A stretch of DNA of 35,579 nucleotides from Ligilactobacillus hayakitensis DSM 18933 = JCM 14209 (GTDB taxonomy: Bacteria > Bacillota > Bacilli > Lactobacillales > Lactobacillaceae), in the NCBI RefSeq assembly GCF_000615845.1, contig NZ_BAML01000016.1, positions 1 to 35,579 on the forward strand, in the 5' to 3' direction. Each line of letters begins with the position of its first letter. Within the stretch, counting starts at the first letter, position 1. Shown here one piece after another: positions 27,446 through 35,427 of this stretch. The notes below the pieces were generated by a model. That model was not told the origin of the DNA and ran no database searches. It saw only the letters and a program-made list of their open reading frames with translations. Both the position numbers and the translations under genes were made by a program.

Positions 27446-27484
27446 AAAAAAACAGCGATAATTTTAAAAATTATCACTGTTTTT
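27446..27484 (-). terminator. Terminator of dnaN
   Basis: AAAAACAG(C)GATAATTTT and AATTATC(A)CTGTTTTTG form a long stem 17 bases beyond the dnaN stop. Confidence 0.88.
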
Positions 27485-27501
27485 GTAAAAGTAATCTTAA
27501 A

Positions 27502-28641
27502 TTAGAATGTTCTAACTGGAGTAATCAATTGGATAAAGTTTTCTTGATCTTCAGTTGGAACAATTGTAAATGGACGAAGTGGCATAGTAAATGCGATTGT
27601 AACTTCAGTTTGTCCAAATGAACGAAGGGCGTCTTTCATGTAATCTGGGTTAAATGAAATTTCAATATCTTCACCAGATAATGATTTAAAGCTTAAATCT
27701 TCTTCAACATTTCCGACTTCAGGTGTGTTTCCTGATAAGACAACTTTATTTTCTGCAACGTTTAAGCTTAATTTAACAACATTATTACGACCAACGTGTG
27801 ACATTAAAGAAGCACGTTCGATTGAATGTAATAATTCAGTTGCATTAAATTCGATTACTGTTTCAGATGTTTTAGGAATTAACCGATCTGTATCAGGATA
27901 TTTACCTTCTAACAAACGTGAATAGAATGATGTATTGTTTAGAATAAATAAAATTTGGTTTTCTGAAATTTGAATTTCGATATCATCAGTACTATCATCT
28001 AGCATCTTTGAAAGTTCATTCAATGATTTACCTGGAATAATAATATCGTAATTAATATTTTCAGGTACATTGAGGTTTACTTTACGTTGACTCAAACGGT
28101 GAGAATCAGTTGAAACTGCAGTTAAAGATCCATCTTTAATTGTAAAATGAATCCCTGTAAGAATAGGACGACTTTCTTGAGTAGAAACTGCAATAAAAGT
28201 TTGACTAATGATTTGTTTTAAAACATCACTTGCAATCATTACTTGTCCAGTTGAATCTAGTTCTGGAAGATGCGGATAATCTTCAGGATTTAAACCATTA
28301 ATTGTAAATTCAGCTTGACCAGAAGTAATAATTGCTTGAAAACGTTCATTGATATCAATGCTCATAGTATCATCTGGTAATTTTTTCACGATTTCATTAA
28401 AGAAACGTGCTGGTAAGACGATACTTCCTGGTTGTTCAACTTTCAAAGCTGCATCTTCGTCTGCGATTGAAATAACAGTTTCAATAGAAATATCTGAATT
28501 ACTTCCTGTAAGGGTTAAAGAGTCTTCAACTAAATCTAATTTAATTCCGGTAAGAATTTCAATCGTTGTTTTAGATGAAATTGCTCGTTGAACGTCAGCT
28601 AAATAATGTAAAAATGCTGTTCGTTGAATTGTAAATTTCAT
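27502..28641 (-). CDS. dnaN: DNA polymerase III beta subunit (sliding clamp)
   Basis: A 379-residue protein with three clamp domains: MKFTIQRTAFLHYLADVQRA, ILTGIHFTIKDGSLTAVSTDSHRLS in the middle, and the C-terminal FNPDYMKDALRSF ending in LITPVRTF, the clamp signature. It encircles DNA and tethers the replicase. ATG at 28641 with AGGAGGA upstream. Follows dnaA in the usual order, with the origin's unwinding element in the gap. Confidence 0.98.
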   Translation of the reverse strand: MKFTIQRTAFLHYLADVQRAISSKTTIEILTGIKLDLVEDSLTLTGSNSDISIETVISIADEDAALKVEQPGSIVLPARFFNEIVKKLPDDTMSIDINERFQAIITSGQAEFTINGLNPEDYPHLPELDSTGQVMIASDVLKQIISQTFIAVSTQESRPILTGIHFTIKDGSLTAVSTDSHRLSQRKVNLNVPENINYDIIIPGKSLNELSKMLDDSTDDIEIQISENQILFILNNTSFYSRLLEGKYPDTDRLIPKTSETVIEFNATELLHSIERASLMSHVGRNNVVKLSLNVAENKVVLSGNTPEVGNVEEDLSFKSLSGEDIEISFNPDYMKDALRSFGQTEVTIAFTMPLRPFTIVPTEDQENFIQLITPVRTF

Positions 28642-28654
28642 AATAAAAATGATC

Positions 28655-28684
28655 CTCCTGTAAATATATATATAATATATAGAT
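28655..28684. other. AT-rich duplex-unwinding element
   Basis: An almost pure A/T tract (TATATATATAATATAT core) adjacent to the DnaA-trios, the expected site of first strand separation. Confidence 0.65.
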
Positions 28685-28687
28685 AGT

Positions 28688-28702
28688 TAGTAGTAATAGT
28701 AG
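28688..28702. other. DnaA-trio array
   Basis: TAG TAG TAA TAG TAG on the plus strand, five contiguous matches to the DnaA-trio (3'-[G/A]A[T/A]-5'), which guides DnaA filaments onto single strand. They are followed by GGCC (28703-28706) and two DnaA boxes, exactly the order known from B. subtilis. Confidence 0.85.
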
Positions 28703-28706
28703 GGCC

Positions 28707-28724
28707 TGTGTATAGTGTGGAAAA
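28707..28724 (-). other. Two abutting DnaA boxes beside the DnaA-trios
   Basis: TGTGTATAG (28707-28715; one mismatch from the consensus complement) and TGTGGAAAA (28716-28724; TTTTCCACA on the minus strand) are adjacent. They correspond to the box pair that starts the DnaA filament. A further box, TGTGGAAAA, lies at 28771-28779. Confidence 0.8.
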
Positions 28725-28809
28725 CTAAAGTGAGAATGCTGAAAAACAGGAATTCCACTTGTTGATAACTTGTGGAAAAGTATTGTTGTTTTTCCACTGT
28801 AATCCACAA

Positions 28810-30186
28810 TTAGTGTTTGAGCTCGGCTCTTAGTTCGTTAATTTCGCGTTGTAAGTCCGAATCATTTGGTAGGGCTTTTGAAATTTTTTCGTGCGCATGA
28901 ATAACAGTTGAATGATCTTTACCACCGAATTCACTGCCGATTTTTGGAAGTGATGATCCAGTAAGTTCACGAGAAAGATACATTGCAACTTGACGCGGCC
29001 TAACAATTGATTTGGTACGTTTTTTACCTTTTAAGTCAGCTACTGAAACATGATAATATTTTGAAACAAAATCTTGAATTATTGGAATAGTAAGAGCATT
29101 TGCTTTATTATTAATCTTCAAATTCTTAAGTGCTTCAGATGCTAAATTAACAGAAATAGGGGTTTTGGTCATTGAAGAGAAAGCTTCAACACGCATTAAT
29201 GCCCCTTCAAGTTCACGAATATTTGAATCAATCTGTCCAGCAATATAACTAAGAGTATCATCTGGAATTGTAACGTGTTCAGCTTCAGCTTTATTACGTA
29301 AAATAGCAATTCTTGTTTCAAAATCTGGAGGGGTAATATCGACTGAAAGTCCCCATTTAAAGCGAGAAACTAAACGTTCTTGCAAATTTTTAATTTCATT
29401 TGGAAGACGATCAGCAGAAAGTACAATTTGTTTTTTTTCATCGTAAAGAGTGTTAAACGTATGGAAAAATTCTTCTTGAGTACCAAGTTTATCAGCAAAA
29501 AATTGAATATCATCTACTAATAGTAAATCGACATTACGGTATTCTCGACGGAATTCTTCTTGTCGCTTTTTTTGAATTGAATTAATAAAATCATTAGCGA
29601 ACGTTTCACTGGTTACATATTTAACTTTAGCATTGGGATTATTTTGGAGCATATGATGCCCAATCGCATGCATTAAGTGCGTTTTACCAAGACCGACACC
29701 CCCATAAAAGAATAGAGGGTTATAGAAATTTCCTGGCTCTTCAGCGACTCCCAATGCGGCTGCATGGGCAAATTGGTTGCCTTTTCCAACAACAAAAGTG
29801 TCAAAAGTATAACGTTCGTTAAGTTGGGATCCACGTGTAAAGTCTACAGTAGTGGCATCAACATTATTGGTAGTATCTTTTTTTGAGTTGAGTTTGTCAT
29901 CAACTGGGTCAGATTCAGCTAATGGATTAGGATCTTCAGGTAGTTTAGCTAAAACGGTGATGGTAGGACCGCCAGCATTTTTGATCATATCAGTGATTTG
30001 GCCACTTAGTTTTTGAGTCCAATAATCACGGTGTAATACAGTTGGAACGTTAACAATAAGTGTTTGATCTGTATATTGAACAGGATCGGCACTTTCAAAC
30101 CAAGCTTTAAAACTAGCTTGACTTAAAGATTTATTGAAGGATTCCAAAATGTATTGCCAAAGTGAATCTAAATCAAAGTCGTGCAC
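28810..30186 (-). CDS. dnaA: Chromosomal replication initiator protein DnaA
   Basis: A 458-residue AAA+ protein that opens the origin. Domain I (about 1-85) carries [23 protein letters not shown] variable, acidic linker (about 85-118) follows. Domain III has Walker A GGVGLGKT (162-169), VDDIQFF and the arginine-finger region. The C-terminal DNA-binding domain has [15 protein letters not shown]. The start is GTG at 30186, preceded by AAAAGGAGG. DnaA box TTTTCCACA (30242-30250) lies near the probable promoter, consistent with autoregulation. Confidence 0.98.
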   Translation of the reverse strand: MHDFDLDSLWQYILESFNKSLSQASFKAWFESADPVQYTDQTLIVNVPTVLHRDYWTQKLSGQITDMIKNAGGPTITVLAKLPEDPNPLAESDPVDDKLNSKKDTTNNVDATTVDFTRGSQLNERYTFDTFVVGKGNQFAHAAALGVAEEPGNFYNPLFFYGGVGLGKTHLMHAIGHHMLQNNPNAKVKYVTSETFANDFINSIQKKRQEEFRREYRNVDLLLVDDIQFFADKLGTQEEFFHTFNTLYDEKKQIVLSADRLPNEIKNLQERLVSRFKWGLSVDITPPDFETRIAILRNKAEAEHVTIPDDTLSYIAGQIDSNIRELEGALMRVEAFSSMTKTPISVNLASEALKNLKINNKANALTIPIIQDFVSKYYHVSVADLKGKKRTKSIVRPRQVAMYLSRELTGSSLPKIGSEFGGKDHSTVIHAHEKISKALPNDSDLQREINELRAELKH

Positions 30187-30693
30187 AAAGACGCCTCCTT
30201 TTAAAAGTATTGTGAATTTATTTTAGCATTTTTATAAAAAGTTTTCCACAGATTAAAAAATAAAAAACAAAAAAGATTAACAAGCTGTTAATACGTTATT
30301 CACAGTTGTTAAATTTTAAGCAAAAAAGTTAAAAAAAAAGGAGTTATTCACAGGGGGTTTAAGAAAAATAACGCTGTAATGACAAAGGATATGGCAATTA
30401 TGAACAGTTATATTCGCGCTTGTGGAAAACTTAATTCACAAGGTGTTATTTTAGAAAAAAATTGCGAATATCATTGTGAATTATAATTATAAAATCACAA
30501 AAATTAACAAAAAAAGAACAATGAAATTTAGAATTATGTGGAATAATTTAGAAGAGAAATTTAAATTTGTACCTTTTATTTTTAAAAAAAGTATGATACC
30601 ATTACAAAGTAAATGAACTTGACAGGTTATAGCATTTTATAGTAAAGTAATTTGTATCATTGTTAAGTTAACAATACTAAGGAGGTGTAATTC
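30187..30693. other. oriC, dnaA-upstream part with DnaA box cluster
   Basis: A 507-base AT-rich gene-free gap. DnaA boxes matching TTWTNCACA: TTTTCCACA 30242-30250, TTATTCACA 30296-30304 and 30344-30352, TGTGGAAAA 30421-30429 (minus). One-mismatch boxes: 30432-30440, 30475-30483, 30537-30545. The rpmH promoter is at its right end (30619-30648). Together with the dnaA-dnaN gap this makes a bipartite origin. Confidence 0.85.
30619..30648 (+). promoter_or_regulatory. Promoter of rpmH-rnpA-yidC
   Basis: Consensus -35 TTGACA, 18-base spacer, TAAAGT. Confidence 0.6.
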
Positions 30694-30828
30694 ATGAAGA
30701 GAACTTACCAACCAAAGAAACGCCATCGTCAACGTGTACATGGTTTTCGTAAACGTATGAGTACAAGTAACGGTCGTAATGTGTTAGCACGTAGACGCCG
30801 TAAAGGTAGAAAAGTATTGTCTGCATAG
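30694..30828 (+). CDS. rpmH: 50S ribosomal protein L34
   Basis: A 44-residue strongly basic protein, [18 protein letters not shown]..., then [20 protein letters not shown] and VLSA, identical in pattern to L34. Located in the large-subunit core. ATG at 30694 with AAGGAGGTG. Followed by rnpA after 57 bases that include a hairpin. Confidence 0.98.
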   Translation: MKRTYQPKKRHRQRVHGFRKRMSTSNGRNVLARRRRKGRKVLSA

Positions 30829-30855
30829 GATCACTGGACCGTCAGTGGTCTTTTT
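30829..30855 (+). terminator. Hairpin between rpmH and rnpA, possible partial terminator
   Basis: GATCACTG and CAGTGGTC around a short loop, followed by TTTTTT. It probably attenuates read-through, so more L34 than RNase P protein is made; rnpA has no clear promoter of its own. Confidence 0.6.
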
Positions 30856-30885
30856 TATTTTGTAGATTTTTAATGGAGATATACT

Positions 30886-31227
30886 ATGAGAAAGTCATAT
30901 CGAGTCAAGAAAGAAGCTGAATTTCAAACAGTCTTTACACAAGGAAAGTCCTCAGCTAACCGTCAATTTGTTATCTATATGTTAGAAAAACCAGATCAAG
31001 CACATTTTCGTGTTGGAATTTCAGTAGGTAAAAAAATTGGGAACGCTGTTGCTAGAAATTGGGTAAAGCGTCGAATTCGCCAAAGCTTGACTGAATTAAA
31101 GCCTCAGTTGAAGCAAGATTGCGATTTTCTCGTAATTGCACGCCCAGCTGTTGCAAATATGTCTATGGTAGACGTAAAAGAACATCTTGTTCATGCTTTA
31201 CGTTTAGCTAAGGTATTAGATGATTAG
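30886..31227 (+). CDS. rnpA: Ribonuclease P protein component
   Basis: A 113-residue basic protein, the C5-type cofactor of RNase P for tRNA 5' maturation. It starts [14 protein letters not shown] and has the RNR signature [15 protein letters not shown], then [11 protein letters not shown] at 30886 with GGAG upstream. Part of rpmH-rnpA-yidC. Confidence 0.97.
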   Translation: MRKSYRVKKEAEFQTVFTQGKSSANRQFVIYMLEKPDQAHFRVGISVGKKIGNAVARNWVKRRIRQSLTELKPQLKQDCDFLVIARPAVANMSMVDVKEHLVHALRLAKVLDD

Positions 31228-31248
31228 AATTTAAAAGGAGTAAATACT

Positions 31249-32088
31249 GTGAAAAAAGGTAAGCGTAACCTTCTTCTTTTTAGTTCGCTTTTTATGGTAG
31301 CCCTTGTGTTATCAGGATGTAGTTCGACTTCAAAAGTTGATGCTAATAGTACTGGCTTTTGGGATCATTATATTGTTTGGAACTTCATTCGCGCCATCCA
31401 AGGTTTAAGTAAAATCTTGGGAGGCAGTTTCGGTTGGGGGATTGTAATTTTTACTATTATTGTTCGTATTGTTATTCTTCCTTTAATGATTTATCAAATG
31501 AAGAGTATGCGTAAAACAATGGAATTACAACCTAAGCTAAAAGAGATTCAAAATAAGTATCCTGGTAAAGATATGGAATCACGGCAACAAATGGCAATGG
31601 AACAACAAAAGTTATATTCTGAAGCAGGAATTAATCCTTTTGCAAGTTTTTTACCAATATTGGTACAACTTCCAATTCTATTTGCTTTGTATCAAGCGAT
31701 TTTTAGATCAGAAACGCTTAAAGCCGGTTCATTTTTATGGATGGAATTAGGTTCAAAAGATCCATATTATGTCTTACCGATTTTAGCAGCGTTATTTACT
31801 TGGATGACATCTAAGTTAAGTACCATGTCACAACCGGAACAAAATGTCATGACAACAACAATGACATGGATGATGCCAGTAATTATTTTTATTACTGCGT
31901 TAAACGTTCCGGCTGCTCTTTCCTTGTATTGGGTAGTTACTAATGCATTTTCTGTAGGTCAAACGTTACTTATTAATAATCCGTTTAAGATTATTGCTGA
32001 ACGCCAAGAAAAGCAAAAGGCTGAAAAAGCAAGAAAAAGAAAAATTGAAAAGGCTAAACGTAAAGCTTTTAAGAGCAAACGTAAATAG
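31249..32088 (+). CDS. yidC: Membrane protein insertase YidC/Oxa1
   Basis: A 279-residue insertase for membrane proteins. The N-terminus is a lipoprotein signal (lipobox LSGC with lipidated Cys24). The insertase core spans about five hydrophobic segments with WGIVIFTIIVRIVILPLM (hydrophilic-groove Arg) and QLPILFALYQAI. The tail is Lys/Arg-rich (RKRKIEKAKRKAFKSKRK), as expected for ribosome contact. The start is GTG at 31249 with AAAGGAG. Ends in a strong terminator; jag, which often follows, is not there. Confidence 0.95.
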   Translation: MKKGKRNLLLFSSLFMVALVLSGCSSTSKVDANSTGFWDHYIVWNFIRAIQGLSKILGGSFGWGIVIFTIIVRIVILPLMIYQMKSMRKTMELQPKLKEIQNKYPGKDMESRQQMAMEQQKLYSEAGINPFASFLPILVQLPILFALYQAIFRSETLKAGSFLWMELGSKDPYYVLPILAALFTWMTSKLSTMSQPEQNVMTTTMTWMMPVIIFITALNVPAALSLYWVVTNAFSVGQTLLINNPFKIIAERQEKQKAEKARKRKIEKAKRKAFKSKRK

Positions 32089-32095
32089 CATTATA

Positions 32096-32130
32096 AAAGT
32101 TTCCATCGTAAGCGCGATGGAAACTTTTTT
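32096..32130 (+). terminator. Terminator of rpmH-rnpA-yidC
   Basis: AAAGTTTCCATCG and CGATGGAAACTTT around a 6-base loop, followed by Ts. Confidence 0.92.
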
Positions 32131-32204
32131 TATTTAAAATTTAGAGTTATGAACAAATTGGTACTGACCATTTGAGGTGAAAGATTAAAAAATAGTTATA
32201 AACA

Positions 32205-32213
32205 TGTGGATAA
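32205..32213 (-). other. Isolated perfect DnaA box
   Basis: TGTGGATAA is the exact complement of the consensus TTATCCACA. It lies about 25 bases upstream of the -35 of the transporter gene. Confidence 0.6.
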
Positions 32214-32235
32214 GAAGGATAAATATAGATTTTTC

Positions 32236-32265
32236 TTGAATGACACTATTTGATTAAGGTATACT
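32236..32265 (+). promoter_or_regulatory. Promoter of the nucleoside transporter gene
   Basis: TTGAAT, 18-base spacer, TATACT; leader of about 80 bases to the GTG start. Confidence 0.5.
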
Positions 32266-32353
32266 TAAAACGTTTATATTTATGAAAATATTCTGTATTT
32301 TTTTAGATTGAACAAATTAATATCTCATATCACTATTTAGAGGAGGAAACAAC

Positions 32354-33601
32354 GTGTATTTAGCAATAAATGTTGTTGGTCTACTTATTTTCTTAGCCAT
32401 TGGTTGGCTTTTTTCAAAGGATCGCAAGGCGATTAAATGGAAATCAATCATTATTATGGTTGTATTTAACCTATTTTTAGCATGGTTCCTTACTAGTTTT
32501 AGTATCGGCCGTACAATCGTCGAAGGTGCTGCAGCTGGATTTAATGAATTAATGAAGGTCGCATATACAGGGATTGAATTTGCAATTCCAAGCATGGTTA
32601 ATGTTAAACAAATGGACTGGTTTGTATCAGTATTATTACCAATTCTTATGATTGTACCATTGTTTGATATTTTAACTTATATCGGGATTTTACCTTGGGT
32701 CATTAAATGGATTGGTAAAGGTTTATCTTGGTTAACAGGACAACCTAAATTTGAATCATTCTTCGCAATTGAAATGATGTTTTTAGGTAATACAGAAGCA
32801 TTAGCGGTGTCAGGGTTACAATTGAAGCAAATGAACGCTAAACGTAACTTAACACTTGCGATGATGTCAATGAGTTGTGTTACTGCTTCAATTATTGGAG
32901 CATATACCCAAATGATGCCAGGTAACTTTATCTTAACTGCAATTCCAGTTAATGTTATTAACGCGTTAATTGTTGTTGCGATGTTAAACCCAGTTGATGT
33001 AGCTAAAGAAGAAGATACAATTGCTACTATGAGTGGTTCAGCAATTGCTGAGGTTGAAGTTGGATCAGTTGACGAAAATGGTAATGCAGAAAAAGAACCT
33101 TTCTTCTCATTCTTAGGAGATTCAATTTTAGGAGCGGGTCGTTTAGTATTAATTATTGCCGCTAATGTAATTGCATTTGTTGCTATCGCCGCATTAATCG
33201 ATAAATTACTTGGATACATTAATCCAGAACTTTCATTAGAACATATTTTAGGAATAATTATGTTCCCATTTGCATGGTTAATGGGTCTTAACACACATGA
33301 TGCATTCCAATTTGCTCAATTTATGGGGATGAAACTTGTTACTAACGAATTTGTTGTTATGGGTAAAGTAACAAAGACTATTTCAACTAGTGCATTTAAC
33401 CCTCACTATCGTGCAATGTTAACAGTCTTTTTAACATCTTTTGCAAACTTCTCAACTATCGGGATGATTATCGGATGTTTCAAAGGACTTGTTGATAAAG
33501 AAAAGAATGATTTAATTTCTAAGAATGTAGGCTACATGTTGATTTCAGGAATTTTAGTTTCATTATTATCGGCAGCAATGGTTGGATTATTTGTTTGGTA
33601 A
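32354..33601 (+). CDS. Concentrative nucleoside transporter (NupC/CNT family)
   Basis: A 415-residue membrane protein with about ten hydrophobic segments. CNT hallmarks: a conserved gate domain with VLPILMIVPLFDILTYIGIL, FFAIEMMFLGNTEALAVSG (CNT family consensus GNTE-A) and MMSMSCVTASIIGAYTQM. Later GLNTHDAFQFAQFMGMKLVTNEFV contains the substrate-binding NEF-type motif. It would import nucleosides with protons or sodium. The start is GTG at 32354 with AGGAGGAA. Single-gene unit with promoter and terminator. Confidence 0.92.
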   Translation: MYLAINVVGLLIFLAIGWLFSKDRKAIKWKSIIIMVVFNLFLAWFLTSFSIGRTIVEGAAAGFNELMKVAYTGIEFAIPSMVNVKQMDWFVSVLLPILMIVPLFDILTYIGILPWVIKWIGKGLSWLTGQPKFESFFAIEMMFLGNTEALAVSGLQLKQMNAKRNLTLAMMSMSCVTASIIGAYTQMMPGNFILTAIPVNVINALIVVAMLNPVDVAKEEDTIATMSGSAIAEVEVGSVDENGNAEKEPFFSFLGDSILGAGRLVLIIAANVIAFVAIAALIDKLLGYINPELSLEHILGIIMFPFAWLMGLNTHDAFQFAQFMGMKLVTNEFVVMGKVTKTISTSAFNPHYRAMLTVFLTSFANFSTIGMIIGCFKGLVDKEKNDLISKNVGYMLISGILVSLLSAAMVGLFVW

Positions 33602-33626
33602 AAAATAAATAATATGAATATCACGC

Positions 33627-33668
33627 AAAAAGCGGACGACTGAATATTTCAGTTGTCCGCTTTTTTAC
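33627..33668. terminator. Terminator of the nucleoside transporter gene (bidirectional)
   Basis: AAAAAGCGGACGACTGA and TCAGTTGTCCGCTTTTTT around a 5-base loop. Confidence 0.92.
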
Positions 33669-33716
33669 TATTTCATGTATTAATGAGATATTATTATTGA
33701 ATAAATCTTCAATAAA

Positions 33717-33732
33717 TGTTTCGCGTGAAACA
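33717..33732. other. parS-like centromere site next to the origin
   Basis: TGTTTCGCGTGAAACA matches the common parS form TGTTTCACGTGAAACA in 15 of 16 positions. It abuts the stop codon (33733) of the following minus-strand gene, 3.5 kb from dnaA. Confidence 0.85.
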
Positions 33733-35037
33733 TTATTGCAGTAATTCTCGGTATAAATTTTCACCGAGTTTATTCATTGTAGATATTTGTTGTGATGAAT
33801 TTCCTTTTTCAGAAAGGACAACAACAATGATTGCGCCATTTTTATTAGAAATGATAGCTGCATCGTTTTGAATACCTTGATCAGAATTAATTCCAGTCTT
33901 GTTATACGTTACTGTGCTAGCAGGTAAATTTTTAAGTAGCTTAGAATGATCAGTATTCTGCTTTAAAATCTTTAACATTTCTTCGTCGCTTGATTTAGAA
34001 AGCAGTTGATGATTATAGAGTTGCTTGAGGAATAGTGCAGTATCTTCAGCGCTAGTATAATTATCTTTCTTAGCGTTAAAATTCATCATTTTGCGTTGAA
34101 GTTTGGTATTTTTAACATTAAATTTAGAAATTAAGAAATTAGTCCTTTCAACACCACCAAGTTTATCGATGATGATATTAGTAGCAGTATTATCACTAAA
34201 ATCTATCATATATGTAAGTAGTTGACGATAAGTATATGAAGTTCCGTTTGGTTTGTTTTGTAAAATACCAGTACCGCCAACTTTATCTGAGTCTTTTAAG
34301 ATGTATGAATCATTGAGATTAAGATGATTATCATTTGCTTCCATAAAAGCAGCACCTAAAATAAATAATTTAATCACAGAAGCGGATAATTGGGGGCGGT
34401 TGTTAACAGAATATGATTGATTACTCTTGGCAGTAGTAACATAAATGGAAGATTTTCCAGAAATGTTCTGCATGGCAGTAGTAATATATGTTTTAATAAC
34501 ATCATTATTGTAAATAAGCTTGGTAGAAGATTTCGTTGCTTTGACTTCGTATTTTTGATGTTGGTTTTGTTTTGTAGACCAATTACCATAAAAGAAGTAG
34601 TAACTACCTAATAGTAGAAATATAAAACCTACGATATAAAAAATCCATAGCTTAGTAGTTAAGGATAGTTTACTTTTAGAAGAAATATTTACTTTAGGAG
34701 TTTGAAATTTTTGATGAGTTTCAACTTTAATTGGATTATTAGTAGTATCACTAATTAATTTAGAACCACAGTTAAGACAATAGCGAATTAATTTCGGATT
34801 TTGATAATGGCAATTAGGGCAAGTGATATATTGCTTAGGAAAAGTCTTTTCTGGGTTATTATGATTATTAGTTAAGGTGTGGCCGCAGTTTTTACAAAAA
34901 ACAGCTTTGCTGGACTGTTTTTGACCACATTTTTTACAATAAATATAATTAGAAGACTCTATAAAATGATAGCGGCAATTTGTACAAAATTTTGCGTGGT
35001 CATTATTCGAATATTTGCAATTGGGACAGATTTTCAT
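33733..35037 (-). CDS. Zinc-ribbon membrane protein with extracellular class A beta-lactamase-like serine hydrolase domain
   Basis: A 434-residue protein. It starts with three double-CxxC zinc ribbons (Cys 4/7/18/21, 34/37/48/51, 73/76/87/90) in the cytosol, a polar linker, one membrane helix (about 130-150) and an outside serine hydrolase domain. The hydrolase triad motifs are present: SxxK as Ser220-V-I-Lys223, SDN at 281-283 and KTG at 380-382. The class A Glu166 is not identifiable, so it is more likely a penicillin-binding or wall-acting enzyme than a resistance enzyme. I chose ATG at 35037 (MKICPNCK) over a frame reaching 35088, which has no ribosome site. Encoded opposite to replication direction, unlike its neighbours. 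Confidence 0.85.
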   Translation of the reverse strand: MKICPNCKYSNNDHAKFCTNCRYHFIESSNYIYCKKCGQKQSSKAVFCKNCGHTLTNNHNNPEKTFPKQYITCPNCHYQNPKLIRYCLNCGSKLISDTTNNPIKVETHQKFQTPKVNISSKSKLSLTTKLWIFYIVGFIFLLLGSYYFFYGNWSTKQNQHQKYEVKATKSSTKLIYNNDVIKTYITTAMQNISGKSSIYVTTAKSNQSYSVNNRPQLSASVIKLFILGAAFMEANDNHLNLNDSYILKDSDKVGGTGILQNKPNGTSYTYRQLLTYMIDFSDNTATNIIIDKLGGVERTNFLISKFNVKNTKLQRKMMNFNAKKDNYTSAEDTALFLKQLYNHQLLSKSSDEEMLKILKQNTDHSKLLKNLPASTVTYNKTGINSDQGIQNDAAIISNKNGAIIVVVLSEKGNSSQQISTMNKLGENLYRELLQ

Positions 35038-35180
35038 ATGATCACCATTCTCTCCATTGATATGTTGTTTCGAGATATATTCTAGCATAGTCTAAACGGG
35101 TAAGAAAAATTAAAGAGAATTATAATAAAACCTCAAGTAAAAATTCACAAAAAATTCACATTTTAAAATTATGATATAGT
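35038..35180. promoter_or_regulatory. Intergenic region with -10-like element for the small RNA candidate
   Basis: AT-rich, no gene. TATAGT at 35175-35180 could be the -10 for the candidate RNA starting around 35185; two TTCACA copies lie upstream but neither has a standard spacing. Confidence 0.4.
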
Positions 35181-35328
35181 TATCAGTTAGCAAGAGCTAA
35201 TTGATATCTCCCCCTGAAATATTTTTGAGATTTAATGAATTAGTCATATCCCCAATATATAATGACTAATTAGATAATATTAAACTCCTTTTTTCCTCGT
35301 AGTAAATTACTACGAGGTTTTCTTTTTA
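35181..35328 (+). ncRNA. Candidate C-rich small RNA
   Basis: Three well-formed hairpins in a row and no open frame. Hairpin 1: TATCAGTTAGC/GCTAATTGATA (35181-35206, AAGA loop, one G-U). Then a single-stranded CTCCCCCT (35208-35215). Hairpin 2: AATTAGTCAT/ATGACTAATT (35238-35271) with CCCC in its loop. Then ACTCCTTTTTT and an intrinsic terminator CCTCGTAGT/ACTACGAGG with T-run (35295-35328). About 145 bases. C-rich unpaired segments in Gram-positive sRNAs commonly pair with Shine-Dalgarno sequences. It does not match a family I recognise. Confidence 0.6.
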
Positions 35329-35330
35329 TT

Positions 35331-35380
35331 TTAGAAAAAATAAAAAACTAGTAATAGCTAAAATAGGGATGCTATTACTA
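35331..35380 (-). terminator. Minus-strand intrinsic terminator
   Basis: TAGTAATAGC/GCTATTACTA is a perfect 10-bp stem (35349-35380) with a 12-base loop; read on the minus strand it is followed by TTTTTTATTTTTT. No minus-strand gene is visible to its right in the window. Confidence 0.6.
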
Positions 35381-35427
35381 TATAGATAAAAAATTTAAAA
35401 AAGAAAAATATTTTTTTATAAAAGTTC

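Larger units (their letters stand above)
27104..27501. other. 398-base gap between yaaA and dnaN
   Basis: Gene-free. It holds the yaaA promoter, a hairpin with ACTTCCT/AGGAGGT arms (about 27279-27296), two Crp/Fnr- or DnaA-box-like inverted repeats (27338-27354 and 27394-27409) and the dnaN terminator (27446-27484). This separates dnaN from the yaaA-recF-gyrB-gyrA unit. Confidence 0.7.

Noticed and set aside
28595-28807. A 70-codon open frame on the minus strand across the dnaA-dnaN gap
   Set aside because: It overlaps the origin unwinding element and dnaN start, shows no family resemblance, and its composition follows the AT-rich origin sequence.
29825-29845. CCACGTG inside dnaA as a parS site
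   Set aside because: Five mismatches to the 16-base consensus.
32677-33294. A 205-codon minus-strand open frame inside the nucleoside transporter gene
   Set aside because: It is antisense to a clearly conserved membrane protein; the transporter frame explains the sequence.
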